Source of the DNA: Paradesertivirga sp966210515
GTDB taxonomy: Bacteria; Bacteroidota; Bacteroidia; Sphingobacteriales; Sphingobacteriaceae
DNA length: 64,000 bases
NCBI GenBank assembly: GCA_966210515.1
Contig: CBIHLM010000013.1
Coordinates: forward strand, 1 to 64,000
Direction: 5' to 3'
The translations under genes and the position numbers were made by a program. Below the pieces are notes generated by a model. It saw nothing but the letters and a program-made list of their open reading frames with translations. It searched no databases and was not told the DNA's origin. Numbering within the stretch: the first letter of the stretch is position 1; each line of letters opens with the position of its first letter. Shown in pieces: positions 27,807 to 37,392 of this stretch.

Positions 27807-30571
27807 TGAACAAAGTTTTACGACATATAGTAATTTTTACCTTTTGCCTTTTACCTTTTGCCTTCATCATGGCTCAGGAAACGGAGAAACTATATCTGTC
27901 CGGCACCGGAAATGATAATACTGTTCAATGGGATTTTATGGTTTCTGCCGGTATGAATTCTGGTAAATGGTCGAAAATTGCTGTGCCTTCTAATTGGGAA
28001 TTACAGGGCTTTGGTAAATACGATTATGGCTTCGCCAAAGATAGTGTACGCGGGAAAGAGAAAGGTTTTTACAAATATTCCTTCAATGTTCCTTCATCCT
28101 GGAAAGGAAGAAAAATAAACATCGTTTTCGAAGGTTCGATGACGGATACCGAAGTAAAGATAAATGGTAAACCGGCGGGAGAAATTCATCAGGGAGCTTT
28201 TTATGCGTTTAAATACGATATCAGTCAGCTGTTAAATTATGGTGCTTCAAATTTACTGGAAGCTACCGTAGCAAATCATTCTGCTAACCCATCAGTAAAT
28301 GAAGCAGAAAGGAAAGCTGATTTCTGGATTTTCGGAGGGATATTCAGACCAGTTTATCTGGAGTCGTTGCCGGGGTCTCACATTGAACGGGTTGCTATTG
28401 ATGCAAAAGCTAACGGACAGTTTACAGCGCAAGTTTTTCATTCTGCAAATGCAGATAAAGTTTCAGTTCAATTGTACTCTGTTGACGGAAAGAAATTCGG
28501 TAAAAAACTTACTCAGGTTTTAAATAATTCGTCAAATGTCCTCGTCTCTGGGAAGTTCAATTCGCCTAAGCTATGGTCTTCCGAGTTTCCTAATTTATAC
28601 AAAGCTGTTTTTACTCTTTATAAAAAAGGAAAAGCTGTTCACTCTATCAATCAAAAAATCGGTTTCCGCACTATAGAAGTTAAAGAACGCGACGGAGTGT
28701 ATGTAAATGGGGTTAAGGTTAAATTTAAAGGTGTAAATCGTCATTCATTTTACCCGACATCGGGCAGAACTACCAGCAAAAAAGTTAGCATTGATGATGT
28801 GAACCTGATGAAGGATATGAATATGAACGCAGTTCGTATGGCTCATTATCCGCCAGACGGACATTTTTTAGATGTATGCGATTCGCTGGGCTTATTTGTA
28901 ATGGACGAGCTGGCAGGCTGGCACGGCAATTACGATACCCCTACAGGTACAAAGCTTGTAAAAGAAATGCTTTCGCATGATGTCAATCATCCATCAATCG
29001 TTTTCTGGGCAAATGGAAATGAAGGTGGACACAATAGAGATCTGGACGCATTATTTGCACAGGAAGATATTCAAAAGCGACCAGTGATTCATCCCTGGGA
29101 GGATTTCAATGGTTTTGATACCCAGCATTATCGCGAATATAATTATGGGATAAGCAATTATCGTCATGGGCACAGCATTGTTATGCCAACTGAGTTTCTA
29201 CACGGAATGTACGATGGCGGTCATGGTGCCAGTTTAGACGATTACTGGAACGATATGCTGATCAACCCGCTTTCAGCAGGCGGTTTTCTGTGGGATTTCG
29301 CTGATCAGGGGGTTGTTCGTACCGATAAAAATGGAGTTATAGATACTGACAAAAATCGTGGTGCGGATGGAATTGTTGGTCCATATCACGAAAAAGAAGC
29401 CAGCTTTTATACGATTAAAGAGGTTTGGAGTCCGGTTTATTTTGAGCCACGCGAAATGACATCCGGGTTTAACGGAGCTTTTAATATCGAGAACAGGTAT
29501 TACTTTACAAATCTGAACCAGTGTAAATTCAGCTGGAAGCTTTTGAATTTAAAGAGCCAAAGCGCTAAAACAGGAAGTCCTTCTTCTCCGAATGTCAAAC
29601 CATTTGAAAAAGGGGTCCTGAATGTTTCTCTGCCGGCAGACTGGAGAAATTTTGATGTATTATATATCAGCGCTACCGATCCTCATAACCGCGAATTGTT
29701 TACCTGGAGTTTCCCCATAACTCTTCCAAAAACAGAAGCAAACAGGTTAGTGATTACTGAAGGAAATGGAACGGTAAGTCTATCAGAAACCGACACCCTC
29801 TACAACGTTTCGGCAAACGGAATAAGCCTCAGCTTCAGCAAAAAGACCGGAATTTTAAGAAGTGTTAAAAATGCAAAAGGCTCGATTCCTTTTACAAACG
29901 GACCGATTGTTCAGGAAGGAGCAACGAATTTCCAAAATATAAAACACAGAATGGATGGAAAGAATATAATTATTGAATCCACCTTTGATAGAAAGGCTGC
30001 ATACAATACGCTTCAATGGACAATTTATCCATCAGGCTGGGTTAAGTTGAATGTAAAATATTTCCCGGCAGAATACCTCACAAACTTCATCGGAGTCAAT
30101 TTCTCTTTTCCAGAAAGTAAGATCAAGGGAGTTCAATACTTGGGAGATGGGCCATACCGGGTTTGGAGAAATCGTGTAAAAGGCAATCAATTCGGTGTTT
30201 GGAACAAAGATTATAACACAACCGAAACTGGTGAACAATGGGTCTATCCTGAATTTAAAGGATATCATTCAAATATGTACTGGAGTAAATTTATTACTGC
30301 CGAACAGCCATTTACTGTAGTGACTGAAAATGAAGATGTGTTTTTGCGCTTGTTTACTCCTGCTTGGAAAACTGACCAGTGGCACAATTACGAACCGATA
30401 TTTCCTTCCGGCGATATTTCATTTATGCAGGGCATTCCGGGGATAGGTACGAAAACCCAACGTGCAGACAGAAGTGGTCCGATGGCCGGAAAAAATGTTT
30501 TTTACGATTACGAAAAGGAACCAGCAAGGGCTCTGGACCTGACATTATATTTTGATTTCTCAGGGAGATAA
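27806..30571 (+). CDS. Glycoside hydrolase family 2, beta-galactosidase-like
   Basis: This 921-residue enzyme has a signal peptide ending at AQ (residue 24). The sugar-binding jelly-roll is at about 55-190, an Ig-like domain follows to about 290, and the TIM barrel starts near 300. The acid/base is Glu406 in WANGNEGGHN and the nucleophile is Glu463 in MPTEFLHG. A long C-terminal part with beta-domains follows, ending in the small-chain-like region of beta-galactosidases (VRWRNRVKGN-type, WNKDYNTTETGEQW). It is probably an exo-beta-galactosidase on a pectin side chain. Its signal-peptide core is encoded by a heptamer repeat (27835-27862). Confidence 0.9.
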   Translation: MNKVLRHIVIFTFCLLPFAFIMAQETEKLYLSGTGNDNTVQWDFMVSAGMNSGKWSKIAVPSNWELQGFGKYDYGFAKDSVRGKEKGFYKYSFNVPSSWKGRKINIVFEGSMTDTEVKINGKPAGEIHQGAFYAFKYDISQLLNYGASNLLEATVANHSANPSVNEAERKADFWIFGGIFRPVYLESLPGSHIERVAIDAKANGQFTAQVFHSANADKVSVQLYSVDGKKFGKKLTQVLNNSSNVLVSGKFNSPKLWSSEFPNLYKAVFTLYKKGKAVHSINQKIGFRTIEVKERDGVYVNGVKVKFKGVNRHSFYPTSGRTTSKKVSIDDVNLMKDMNMNAVRMAHYPPDGHFLDVCDSLGLFVMDELAGWHGNYDTPTGTKLVKEMLSHDVNHPSIVFWANGNEGGHNRDLDALFAQEDIQKRPVIHPWEDFNGFDTQHYREYNYGISNYRHGHSIVMPTEFLHGMYDGGHGASLDDYWNDMLINPLSAGGFLWDFADQGVVRTDKNGVIDTDKNRGADGIVGPYHEKEASFYTIKEVWSPVYFEPREMTSGFNGAFNIENRYYFTNLNQCKFSWKLLNLKSQSAKTGSPSSPNVKPFEKGVLNVSLPADWRNFDVLYISATDPHNRELFTWSFPITLPKTEANRLVITEGNGTVSLSETDTLYNVSANGISLSFSKKTGILRSVKNAKGSIPFTNGPIVQEGATNFQNIKHRMDGKNIIIESTFDRKAAYNTLQWTIYPSGWVKLNVKYFPAEYLTNFIGVNFSFPESKIKGVQYLGDGPYRVWRNRVKGNQFGVWNKDYNTTETGEQWVYPEFKGYHSNMYWSKFITAEQPFTVVTENEDVFLRLFTPAWKTDQWHNYEPIFPSGDISFMQGIPGIGTKTQRADRSGPMAGKNVFYDYEKEPARALDLTLYFDFSGR
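27835..27862 (+). repeat. Heptanucleotide repeat within a signal-peptide coding region
   Basis: TTTTACC and TTTTGCC alternate twice, forming four 7-mers in tandem. They encode the FTFCLLPFAF core of the GH2 signal peptide. A change of one unit would shift the reading frame of the enzyme. Confidence 0.8.
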
Positions 30572-30572
30572 G

Positions 30573-33329
30573 ATGAAGATATTACGATATTTTTTTGTTC
30601 TGCTAAGCATTGCGCTGTTCGCATCCTTCAAGCGAGAGGAATTGCCTCTTGTTAAACTTGAAAATTTGCGTGCAGAGTTATTGCATAACCCTGTCGGGAT
30701 TGATGTGGTATCACCTCGTTTAAGCTGGGAAATTCCAGTTCCGGCCCGTGGAACAGAGCAAACCGCTTATCAAATTCTTGTTGCTTCAAGCCAGGAAAAG
30801 CTTAACGCCAATGAGGGTGATTTATGGAATTCCGGCAGAGTAAATTCGAACGAGTCTGTTCATGTCAGATACGCGGGTAAACCCTTAAAAAGCAGAGACA
30901 AGGCTTTTTGGAAAGTTAAAGTATGGACAAATAACGGCTTTTCGGATTGGAGTGCACCTGCATTCTGGAGCATGGGCTTAAAGCAATACAAAGACTGGGA
31001 AGGTCGCTGGATAGGCTTTGATCGTTATTTTCCATGGGATAACCCAGACCTGCCGAAACTATCAGCGAGGTACTTCAGAAAAGAATTTTCGACAACAAAA
31101 CAGGTTAAATCGGCAACAGCCTCTATCATCGGTTTAGGTTTATATGAGCTGTACATCGACGGAAAGAAGATCGGCGACCAGGTTTTAGCACCTGCACCGA
31201 CAGATTATACTCAAAATGTTAAGTACAATACCTTCGATGTTACCGATCATTTAAAAGCCGGGAAGCATGCCATCGGAGTAATTCTGGGTAACGGTCGTTT
31301 TTTTGAAATGCGCCAAACTAAAGCCTATAAACAGAAGACATTCGGTTTCCCGAAACTGTTGATGCAAGTGAATATTGTTTATGCTGACGGAACGAAAGAA
31401 ACCATCAAAACTGATGAGAGCTGGAAGGGTACAGCCGACGGGCCGATACTGGCAAACAACGAATATGATGGCGAAGAATATGACGCCCGTAAAGAAATGT
31501 CGGGTTGGAACCAACCTGGATTTAATGAGCAAAATTGGTTGAAATCTGAATATGTGCAGGAGCCGGGCGGAGTTTACGAGGCACAAATGAACCAGTTTAT
31601 GAAAGTGATGCAGGATATCAAACCTGTGTCCATTACGAAACGAAGCAATGGGGATTACATCATCGATTTTGGCCAGAATATGGCCGGATGGGTAAAACTA
31701 CGTGTGAAGGGTGAAAAAGGCCGAAAACTGACTCTCAAATTTGCAGAATCTTTACAGGCAAACGGCGACTTATTTATCGCTAACCTGCGTGATGCCAAAA
31801 CCACCGACACCTATATTCTCAAAGGAGAAGGCGTCGAGGAGTGGGAACCTCGTTTTGTTTATCATGGTTTTCGCTATGTCGAAGTAAGCGGATATCCGGG
31901 TACACCGACCAAAAATGATTTTACAGCACGGTTGATTTATGACGATATGCAAACCGTTGGTTCTTTCGAAACCTCCAATGCTTTGTTAAATCAGATTCAT
32001 AGAAATTCATGGTGGGGAATTGCCTCGAATTACAAAGGAATGCCGGTGGATTGTCCTCAACGTAATGAGCGTCAACCCTGGTTAGGCGACAGGTCGACTG
32101 GCGCTTATGGGGAAAGTTTCCTGTTTGATAATACTGCTTTGTACAATAAATGGCTGGAGGATATCAGGTATTCTCAGAAACCAGATGGAGCTATTCCTGA
32201 TGTGGCGCCAGCCTTTTGGCGCTATTACAGTGATAACATGACCTGGCCGGGAACACTGCTTTTGGTTTCCGATATGCTTTATCGCCAAACCGGAGATGTG
32301 ACGGTTCTTAAAACAAATTATCCGGCAATGAAAAAATGGTTGCTGTATATGCAATCGCGTTATAAAAATGATGAGGGCATTATTACTAAGGATAGCTATG
32401 GAGACTGGTGTGCTCCGCCTGCAACTGCTGAAGCGGGTCGCGGTGTAAATGCTGATCAAAAGCACCCAAGCGCTTTAATCGCATCCGCATATTACTATCA
32501 CTATTTAAATATGATGAGTCGTTTTGCGAAGCTCACCGGTAACGATGCAGATATTTCAGCATTTTCTGAGCTAGCGACTTCGGCAAAGACTGCTTTTAAT
32601 AAGAAATTCTACAATCAAAAAGGCTTTTACGGTGAGAATACTCTTACAGATAATCTGTTAGCAGTTCATTTTAAATTAGTTGACCCAGGGAACGTCAATA
32701 AAGTGCATCGTAGGATAGTGAATATTATTGAAGTTGAAAACAAGGGACATTTAAGCACAGGATTGATCGGAACTCAGTGGCTTATGCGTACACTTTCGGA
32801 TATAGGAAGATCCGATTTAGCTTATAAAATTGCTTCCAAGAAAACATACCCTTCGTGGGGGTACATGATCGAAAATGGCGCTACAGCCATTTGGGAACTT
32901 TGGAATGGAAACACTGCTGATCCGAAAATGAATTCTCAAAATCACGTGATGATGCTTGGCGATTTAATGATCTGGTATTATGAGAATTTACTGGGGATAC
33001 AATCCGATTATGAAAATCCGGGGTTTAAGAGAATTATTATGAAGCCTGAGCTGATCGACGGATTAAATTATGCAAAAGGTACATACAAATCGCCTTATGG
33101 TGTCATAGGAAGTGATTGGAAACGAGATGGCAAATCATTTAACTGGAATATAACAATACCAGCCAATACAAAAGCAATGGTTTATGTGCCAGCAAATTCT
33201 GCCGATAAGGTTAAAGAAGGGAATACAAAGGCTTCCTCTTTAAGAGGCGTAAAATTTATAAAAATGGAAGGCAATAGAGCACTTTTCGAGGTTGGTTCGG
33301 GCACGTACACATTTAGTTCAAGCATTTAA
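30573..33329 (+). CDS. Glycoside hydrolase family 78 alpha-L-rhamnosidase
   Basis: This 918-residue enzyme would remove terminal L-rhamnose. I placed the start at ATG 30573, one base after the previous stop, because upstream in-frame TTG 30552 lies inside the GH2 gene. The N-terminal beta-domains (LENLRAELLHNPVGIDVVSPRLSWEI) are typical for GH78. The (alpha/alpha)6 barrel carries DCPQRNERQPWLGD, with D493 and E499 at the positions of the conserved acidic residues. Asn replaces the Asp commonly found before that Glu. WGYMIENGATAIWELWNG and a C-terminal beta-domain follow. A second GH78 lies at 45460. Confidence 0.92.
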   Translation: MKILRYFFVLLSIALFASFKREELPLVKLENLRAELLHNPVGIDVVSPRLSWEIPVPARGTEQTAYQILVASSQEKLNANEGDLWNSGRVNSNESVHVRYAGKPLKSRDKAFWKVKVWTNNGFSDWSAPAFWSMGLKQYKDWEGRWIGFDRYFPWDNPDLPKLSARYFRKEFSTTKQVKSATASIIGLGLYELYIDGKKIGDQVLAPAPTDYTQNVKYNTFDVTDHLKAGKHAIGVILGNGRFFEMRQTKAYKQKTFGFPKLLMQVNIVYADGTKETIKTDESWKGTADGPILANNEYDGEEYDARKEMSGWNQPGFNEQNWLKSEYVQEPGGVYEAQMNQFMKVMQDIKPVSITKRSNGDYIIDFGQNMAGWVKLRVKGEKGRKLTLKFAESLQANGDLFIANLRDAKTTDTYILKGEGVEEWEPRFVYHGFRYVEVSGYPGTPTKNDFTARLIYDDMQTVGSFETSNALLNQIHRNSWWGIASNYKGMPVDCPQRNERQPWLGDRSTGAYGESFLFDNTALYNKWLEDIRYSQKPDGAIPDVAPAFWRYYSDNMTWPGTLLLVSDMLYRQTGDVTVLKTNYPAMKKWLLYMQSRYKNDEGIITKDSYGDWCAPPATAEAGRGVNADQKHPSALIASAYYYHYLNMMSRFAKLTGNDADISAFSELATSAKTAFNKKFYNQKGFYGENTLTDNLLAVHFKLVDPGNVNKVHRRIVNIIEVENKGHLSTGLIGTQWLMRTLSDIGRSDLAYKIASKKTYPSWGYMIENGATAIWELWNGNTADPKMNSQNHVMMLGDLMIWYYENLLGIQSDYENPGFKRIIMKPELIDGLNYAKGTYKSPYGVIGSDWKRDGKSFNWNITIPANTKAMVYVPANSADKVKEGNTKASSLRGVKFIKMEGNRALFEVGSGTYTFSSSI

Positions 33330-33339
33330 TAGATACATT

Positions 33340-34062
33340 ATGAAAAATTTAAAAACACAAGTTTTTAGCGCTGCTCTTTTCGGTGCCACAGTGCTTTCCT
33401 TTTCTGCTAGCAGCCAGGTTAAACCGGATGCTAAAAAAGAAGTCATGTCTGCAGAAACGAAGGCAAAATCAGATGCTGATCAGGATAAGAAAGCCGCAGA
33501 ATGGGTTGCATCGCTTAACTTGAATGATGCAGAGAAGGCAAATCGTGTGAAGGAGGTTATAACAACGCATTTGAGAATCATCCGCGACTGGCACAATGAG
33601 CATCCATTTACTACAGTCCCTGCCGGTATTAATCCGGTAACAGGAAATAAGCTTTCTGAATTAGACAGACAGATTATTGCCAATTCGGCGATGCCTAAAA
33701 CCGTTCATGAAAACTTGATGAGTGGTTTAAGAAAAGACTTGACGGAAGAGCAGGTAGAGGCAATTCTTGATAAATACACCATTGGAAAAGTAGCGTTCAC
33801 GATGAATGGATATAAATCCATCGTTCCGAATTTGACAGCGGCCGAGGAGGCTGAAATCTTGAAAAATTTAAAGCAGGCCCGTGAGCAGGCAGTAGATTAT
33901 AAAAATATGAACCAGATATCGGCAATTTTTGAGATCTATAAAACGAGATCAGAACAGTATTTGAATTCCAATGGTCGCAGCTGGAAACAAATGTATAAGG
34001 ATTATACAAATATGATAAAAGCGAAGAAAGCAGCTGATGCTGCCGCGGCTAAGAAAAATTAA
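33340..34062 (+). CDS. Secreted single-domain DUF3826 protein
   Basis: This 240-residue protein has a signal peptide ending SASSQ. I chose ATG 33340 because it lies past the stop of the rhamnosidase gene and gives a clean signal; the longer frame from 33292 overlaps that gene. The body matches each half of the tandem protein at 13686: WVASLNLNDAEKANRVKEVI, LRKDLTEEQVEAILDKYTIGKV, LKQAREQAVDYKNM and a last helix before an Ala/Lys-rich tail. The family is a putative sugar-binding domain, and the function is inferred only from recurrent placement in pectin loci. Confidence 0.75.
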   Translation: MKNLKTQVFSAALFGATVLSFSASSQVKPDAKKEVMSAETKAKSDADQDKKAAEWVASLNLNDAEKANRVKEVITTHLRIIRDWHNEHPFTTVPAGINPVTGNKLSELDRQIIANSAMPKTVHENLMSGLRKDLTEEQVEAILDKYTIGKVAFTMNGYKSIVPNLTAAEEAEILKNLKQAREQAVDYKNMNQISAIFEIYKTRSEQYLNSNGRSWKQMYKDYTNMIKAKKAADAAAAKKN

Positions 34063-34153
34063 GCGCCGGTGATTAACGCCTGAGAATAAAGGTTACATAC
34101 CCTTCCCCCTCTCACGAGAGGAATTAAAGCGCCTTATGGCATTTGAAGAAAAA

Positions 34154-35296
34154 ATGAAACATTACAAAAACATAAAATTAATTACTCTCCTGTTGATCAT
34201 TTCGACCGGATCAATTGCTCAAACCCAACCCTGGAAAAAAGGTATCTTGGTTGATGAGTTTGTTTACGAAACAGCACCATTTCCTCAGTCTCATTCTGCA
34301 ACTATTGTAGAAACTCCCAAAGGATTGGTGACAGCATTTTTTGGCGGCACTAAAGAACGTAATCCTGATGTGTGTATTTACGTAAGTCGACATGAAAATG
34401 GAAAATGGACGGCTCCTCAGAACGTAGCAGATGGTGTAATGCCCGATAAAAGATATCCTACATGGAACCCGGTTTTATATCAAATCCCAAACGGAGAACT
34501 AATGTTGTTCTATAAAATTGGTGCTAGTCCGGGTACATGGCATGGCTGGTTAAGAACCTCAAAAGATAACGGTATAACCTGGTCTGATGCACGTGCATTA
34601 CCCGAAGGATATTTAGGTCCTGTAAAAAATAAGCCGGTTCTATTAAGTAACGGAAATTTGTTCTGTCCAACCAGCACAGAAGGAAACAAAGGCGGCAACA
34701 GCTGGCAAATCCATTTTGAGGTTACACCTGATTTTGGTAAAACCTGGCGTAAAATTGGACCCATTAAAGCGGATTCGGGTATAAACGCAATTCAGCCAAG
34801 TATACTTGATCATGGCGATGGAAAACTTCAGATCCTGGCCCGCAGCCGTAACAGAGCTGTTTTGCAATCATGGTCGTACGATAACGGCGAAACCTGGGAG
34901 CCCCTTTCTAAAACTACTTTACCGAATAATAACTCTGGTACTGATGCAGTAACCCTTCAAAACGGTCGCTTTGCATTAGTTTATAATCATGTGTTACCTC
35001 CAGGTGATTTAGCTAAAGGTCCGCGTACACCACTTAATTTATCCATTTCCAGAGACGGAAAAAAATGGTATGCGGCAGCAATTTTGGAAGATTCGCCGAT
35101 AAGTCAGTATTCATACCCATCCATTATTCAAACTCAAGATGGATTATTACACGCGGTTTATACATGGAGAAGAGAACGTATTAAACATGCGGTGATTGAT
35201 CCATCGCAATTGAAAATGAAAAAAATAAAAAAGGGCATTTGGCCCAAAATGAAAGGTTACACAGCCCCCGTAGAAGGAGAGATAACTCAAGATTAA
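34154..35296 (+). CDS. Secreted sialidase-family (Asp-box) exo-glycosidase
   Basis: This 380-residue protein has a signal peptide ending IAQ; ATG 34154 was chosen over an upstream in-frame ATG at 34136 for that reason. Three Asp boxes are clear (TSKDNGITWSD, TPDFGKTWRKI, SYDNGETWEPL), and an FGGTKERNPDVCIYVSR block is typical of the BNR-repeat sialidase group. Bacteria in this niche rarely meet sialic acid. In RG-II systems the GH33 enzyme of Bacteroides releases Dha, a related 2-keto-3-deoxy sugar acid. The following genes (dehydrogenase, pyruvate-type aldolase, PdxA-like, DUF1537 kinase) fit such a substrate. Activity is inferred. Confidence 0.7.
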   Translation: MKHYKNIKLITLLLIISTGSIAQTQPWKKGILVDEFVYETAPFPQSHSATIVETPKGLVTAFFGGTKERNPDVCIYVSRHENGKWTAPQNVADGVMPDKRYPTWNPVLYQIPNGELMLFYKIGASPGTWHGWLRTSKDNGITWSDARALPEGYLGPVKNKPVLLSNGNLFCPTSTEGNKGGNSWQIHFEVTPDFGKTWRKIGPIKADSGINAIQPSILDHGDGKLQILARSRNRAVLQSWSYDNGETWEPLSKTTLPNNNSGTDAVTLQNGRFALVYNHVLPPGDLAKGPRTPLNLSISRDGKKWYAAAILEDSPISQYSYPSIIQTQDGLLHAVYTWRRERIKHAVIDPSQLKMKKIKKGIWPKMKGYTAPVEGEITQD

Positions 35297-35297
35297 T

Positions 35298-36446
35298 ATG
35301 AGTCAGGAATTGAAAATACATTTTCCGGGAAAGTTGATATTTGGTAAAGGCTCGCTGAATTCTTTAACCGACGAACTCTTGGCTATGCCGAAAGCAAGGG
35401 TTTTGATAATTACCATTGATCCACTTCTTTCATCATTAGATAAGCTCATTGGCGCATTAAAACAAGCCGGTCTTAGTGTTTGCACAGATACCAGTATCAC
35501 ACAGGAACCGTCCTTCGATGATTTAAAAAACCTGATTACAAAAGTTAGCCCTTTCAAAGCCGATGTGGTTCTGGGGATCGGAGGTGGCAGTGTGCTCGAT
35601 ATAGCCAAACTTGTGGCCGCACAGTTAGACAGCGATCAAACTTTGGAGGAAATAGTAGGCATAGGCTTACTTAAAGGACGGAAGAAAAAACTCATTTGCG
35701 TTCCAGCAACATCCGGTACCGGGAGCGAAGCTTCTCCAAATGCCATTTTAGTGAATAATCGGGATAATCAGAAAAAAGGAATAATCAGTCCTTTTCTTGT
35801 GCCCGATTCTGTCTATGTAGATCCTTTGCTTACCATTAGTGTTCCTCCCGCTATAACAGCAGCAACAGGTTTAGATGCCTTAACTCATTGTCTTGAAGCT
35901 TATACGAATAAGTTTGCTCAGCCTTTTATTGATATATACGCCTTTGAAGGAATGCGGTTGATTGCTGCTAACATCGTGAAAGCAGTAAAGCAAGGTAATG
36001 ATGAAGAAGCTCGTACACAGGTTGCAATGGGAAGCTTACTTGGTGGGTTTTGTTTAGGACCAGTAAACACTGCCGGTGTGCATGCTTTGTCTTACCCGCT
36101 TGGAAGTATGTTCCATCTTGCACACGGTCTTTCAAATGCCCTTTTATTACCCTATGTAATGGAGTTTAATATCCCTGCTGCTCCTCAACGTTATGCCGAT
36201 GTAGCACTTGCGCTGGGATGCTCTCCTGAGGCTAAATCAATAGATACAGCATTTAAAGGTGTAGAAAAAGTTAGAGAACTAATAAAAGACTGTGGAATAC
36301 CAGCACAACTTTCGGACCTGAATATTCCGGAGGATGCAATTCCTGTAATGGCAAATGACGCTATGAAAATAACACGATTACTTAAAAATAACCCGCGGCT
36401 TATCACATTAGAAGACGCTATCGCAATTTATACCGCAGCCTATTAA
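35298..36446 (+). CDS. Iron-containing alcohol dehydrogenase family protein
   Basis: This 382-residue cytoplasmic enzyme belongs to the Fe-ADH superfamily. The nucleotide-binding loop GIGGGSVLDIAK is present, and the metal-binding region includes GLDALTHCLEAY and HALSYPLGSMFHLAHGLSNALLLPYV. It interconverts an alcohol and an aldehyde or ketone with NAD(P). It starts one base after the previous stop and ends one base before the aldolase gene, so the products are probably made in fixed proportion. In this context it could reduce the aldehyde released by the aldolase to a four-carbon sugar acid; this is inference. Confidence 0.88.
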   Translation: MSQELKIHFPGKLIFGKGSLNSLTDELLAMPKARVLIITIDPLLSSLDKLIGALKQAGLSVCTDTSITQEPSFDDLKNLITKVSPFKADVVLGIGGGSVLDIAKLVAAQLDSDQTLEEIVGIGLLKGRKKKLICVPATSGTGSEASPNAILVNNRDNQKKGIISPFLVPDSVYVDPLLTISVPPAITAATGLDALTHCLEAYTNKFAQPFIDIYAFEGMRLIAANIVKAVKQGNDEEARTQVAMGSLLGGFCLGPVNTAGVHALSYPLGSMFHLAHGLSNALLLPYVMEFNIPAAPQRYADVALALGCSPEAKSIDTAFKGVEKVRELIKDCGIPAQLSDLNIPEDAIPVMANDAMKITRLLKNNPRLITLEDAIAIYTAAY

Positions 36447-36447
36447 C

Positions 36448-37392
36448 ATGAAAGTTCAAAAAAAATATCAGGGAACGATAGTGCCGGTAGTAACACCAGT
36501 TACGGCCGACTTCAAATTAGATCACGAAGCCGTAGAGAAGATATTTTCGCATCTATACAGAAATGACGCCAGGCCGTTTATTCTTGGCACAACCGGCGAA
36601 TCAGCTTCATTGTCTAATTCAGTTAAACTGGATTATCTTAATGCCGCAGTGAAAAATAAAAAACCGGGAACGATACTGTATGTGAGTGTCTCGTCCAATT
36701 GTTTTGAAGACTCTGTCGACTTTGCTAAGCTTTGCTTCGATAAGGGTGTAGATGTTGTGGCGTCCACACTTCCTACCTATTACAAGCTTTCCGAGTATTC
36801 GATGATGAAGTATTTCGAGCAATTAGCCGAACAGGTGAATGGTCCGCTGATTGTTTATAATATTCCTGCGACAACAAATATGTCTATTCCGTTAAGCGTT
36901 ATAGATGAATTGAGTCATCACCCCAATATTGTTGGAACCAAAGATTCTGAGCGATCTGACGAGAGATTGGATTCCTCGCTTAAATTATGGTCGCACCGGG
37001 AAGATTTTAGTCATTTTCTGGGATGGGCAGCAAAATCAGCCTATTCATTGATTAACGGAAGTGACGGGTTAATCCCAAGCACAGGAAATTTACACCCCGG
37101 ATTATATTACGATATGACCCAGGCAGTGCTTAATGGCGATCATCAAAAGGCTTACGAGGCGCAAAGGCAATCAGACCTGCTTGGAGATCTTTATCAGGGC
37201 GGAAGAACTTTGGGCGAATCTTTATGGGCTTTGAAAGTATTGATGAGCGAGTATGGTTTGTGCAAAGCGAATGTGATTAAACCTCTTCAGCTTATGTCGA
37301 CCGAAGAAGAGTTACAACTGTTACATTCATTTAGAGAATTAATTAAAAAAGAAGGAATTCAAATAAATCTGTCGTTAACACATGCAGGATAA
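36448..37392 (+). CDS. Dihydrodipicolinate synthase/N-acetylneuraminate lyase family aldolase
   Basis: This 314-residue TIM-barrel class I aldolase has the LGTTGES loop (residues 46-52), the catalytic Tyr137 in VYNIPA and the Schiff-base Lys165 in GTKDSE. Family members make or break a bond to pyruvate, acting on 2-keto-3-deoxy sugar acids in catabolic loci. It is unlikely to be the lysine-biosynthesis enzyme, because it sits in a sugar-acid cluster. Its last 11 bases overlap the start of the PdxA-like gene. Candidate substrates here are Dha, Kdo or 2-keto-3-deoxygluconate; the neighbouring four-carbon acid genes favour Dha. Confidence 0.85.
   Translation: MKVQKKYQGTIVPVVTPVTADFKLDHEAVEKIFSHLYRNDARPFILGTTGESASLSNSVKLDYLNAAVKNKKPGTILYVSVSSNCFEDSVDFAKLCFDKGVDVVASTLPTYYKLSEYSMMKYFEQLAEQVNGPLIVYNIPATTNMSIPLSVIDELSHHPNIVGTKDSERSDERLDSSLKLWSHREDFSHFLGWAAKSAYSLINGSDGLIPSTGNLHPGLYYDMTQAVLNGDHQKAYEAQRQSDLLGDLYQGGRTLGESLWALKVLMSEYGLCKANVIKPLQLMSTEEELQLLHSFRELIKKEGIQINLSLTHAG

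Noticed and set aside
34154..35296. True sialic-acid sialidase
   Set aside because: No sialic-acid catabolic genes (epimerase, NagB-type) are nearby and the locus is for plant pectin. The fold name is kept but not the substrate.
36448..37392. Lysine-pathway dihydrodipicolinate synthase
   Set aside because: Catalytic residues fit the whole superfamily, but the operon context is sugar-acid catabolism and no lysine genes are near.
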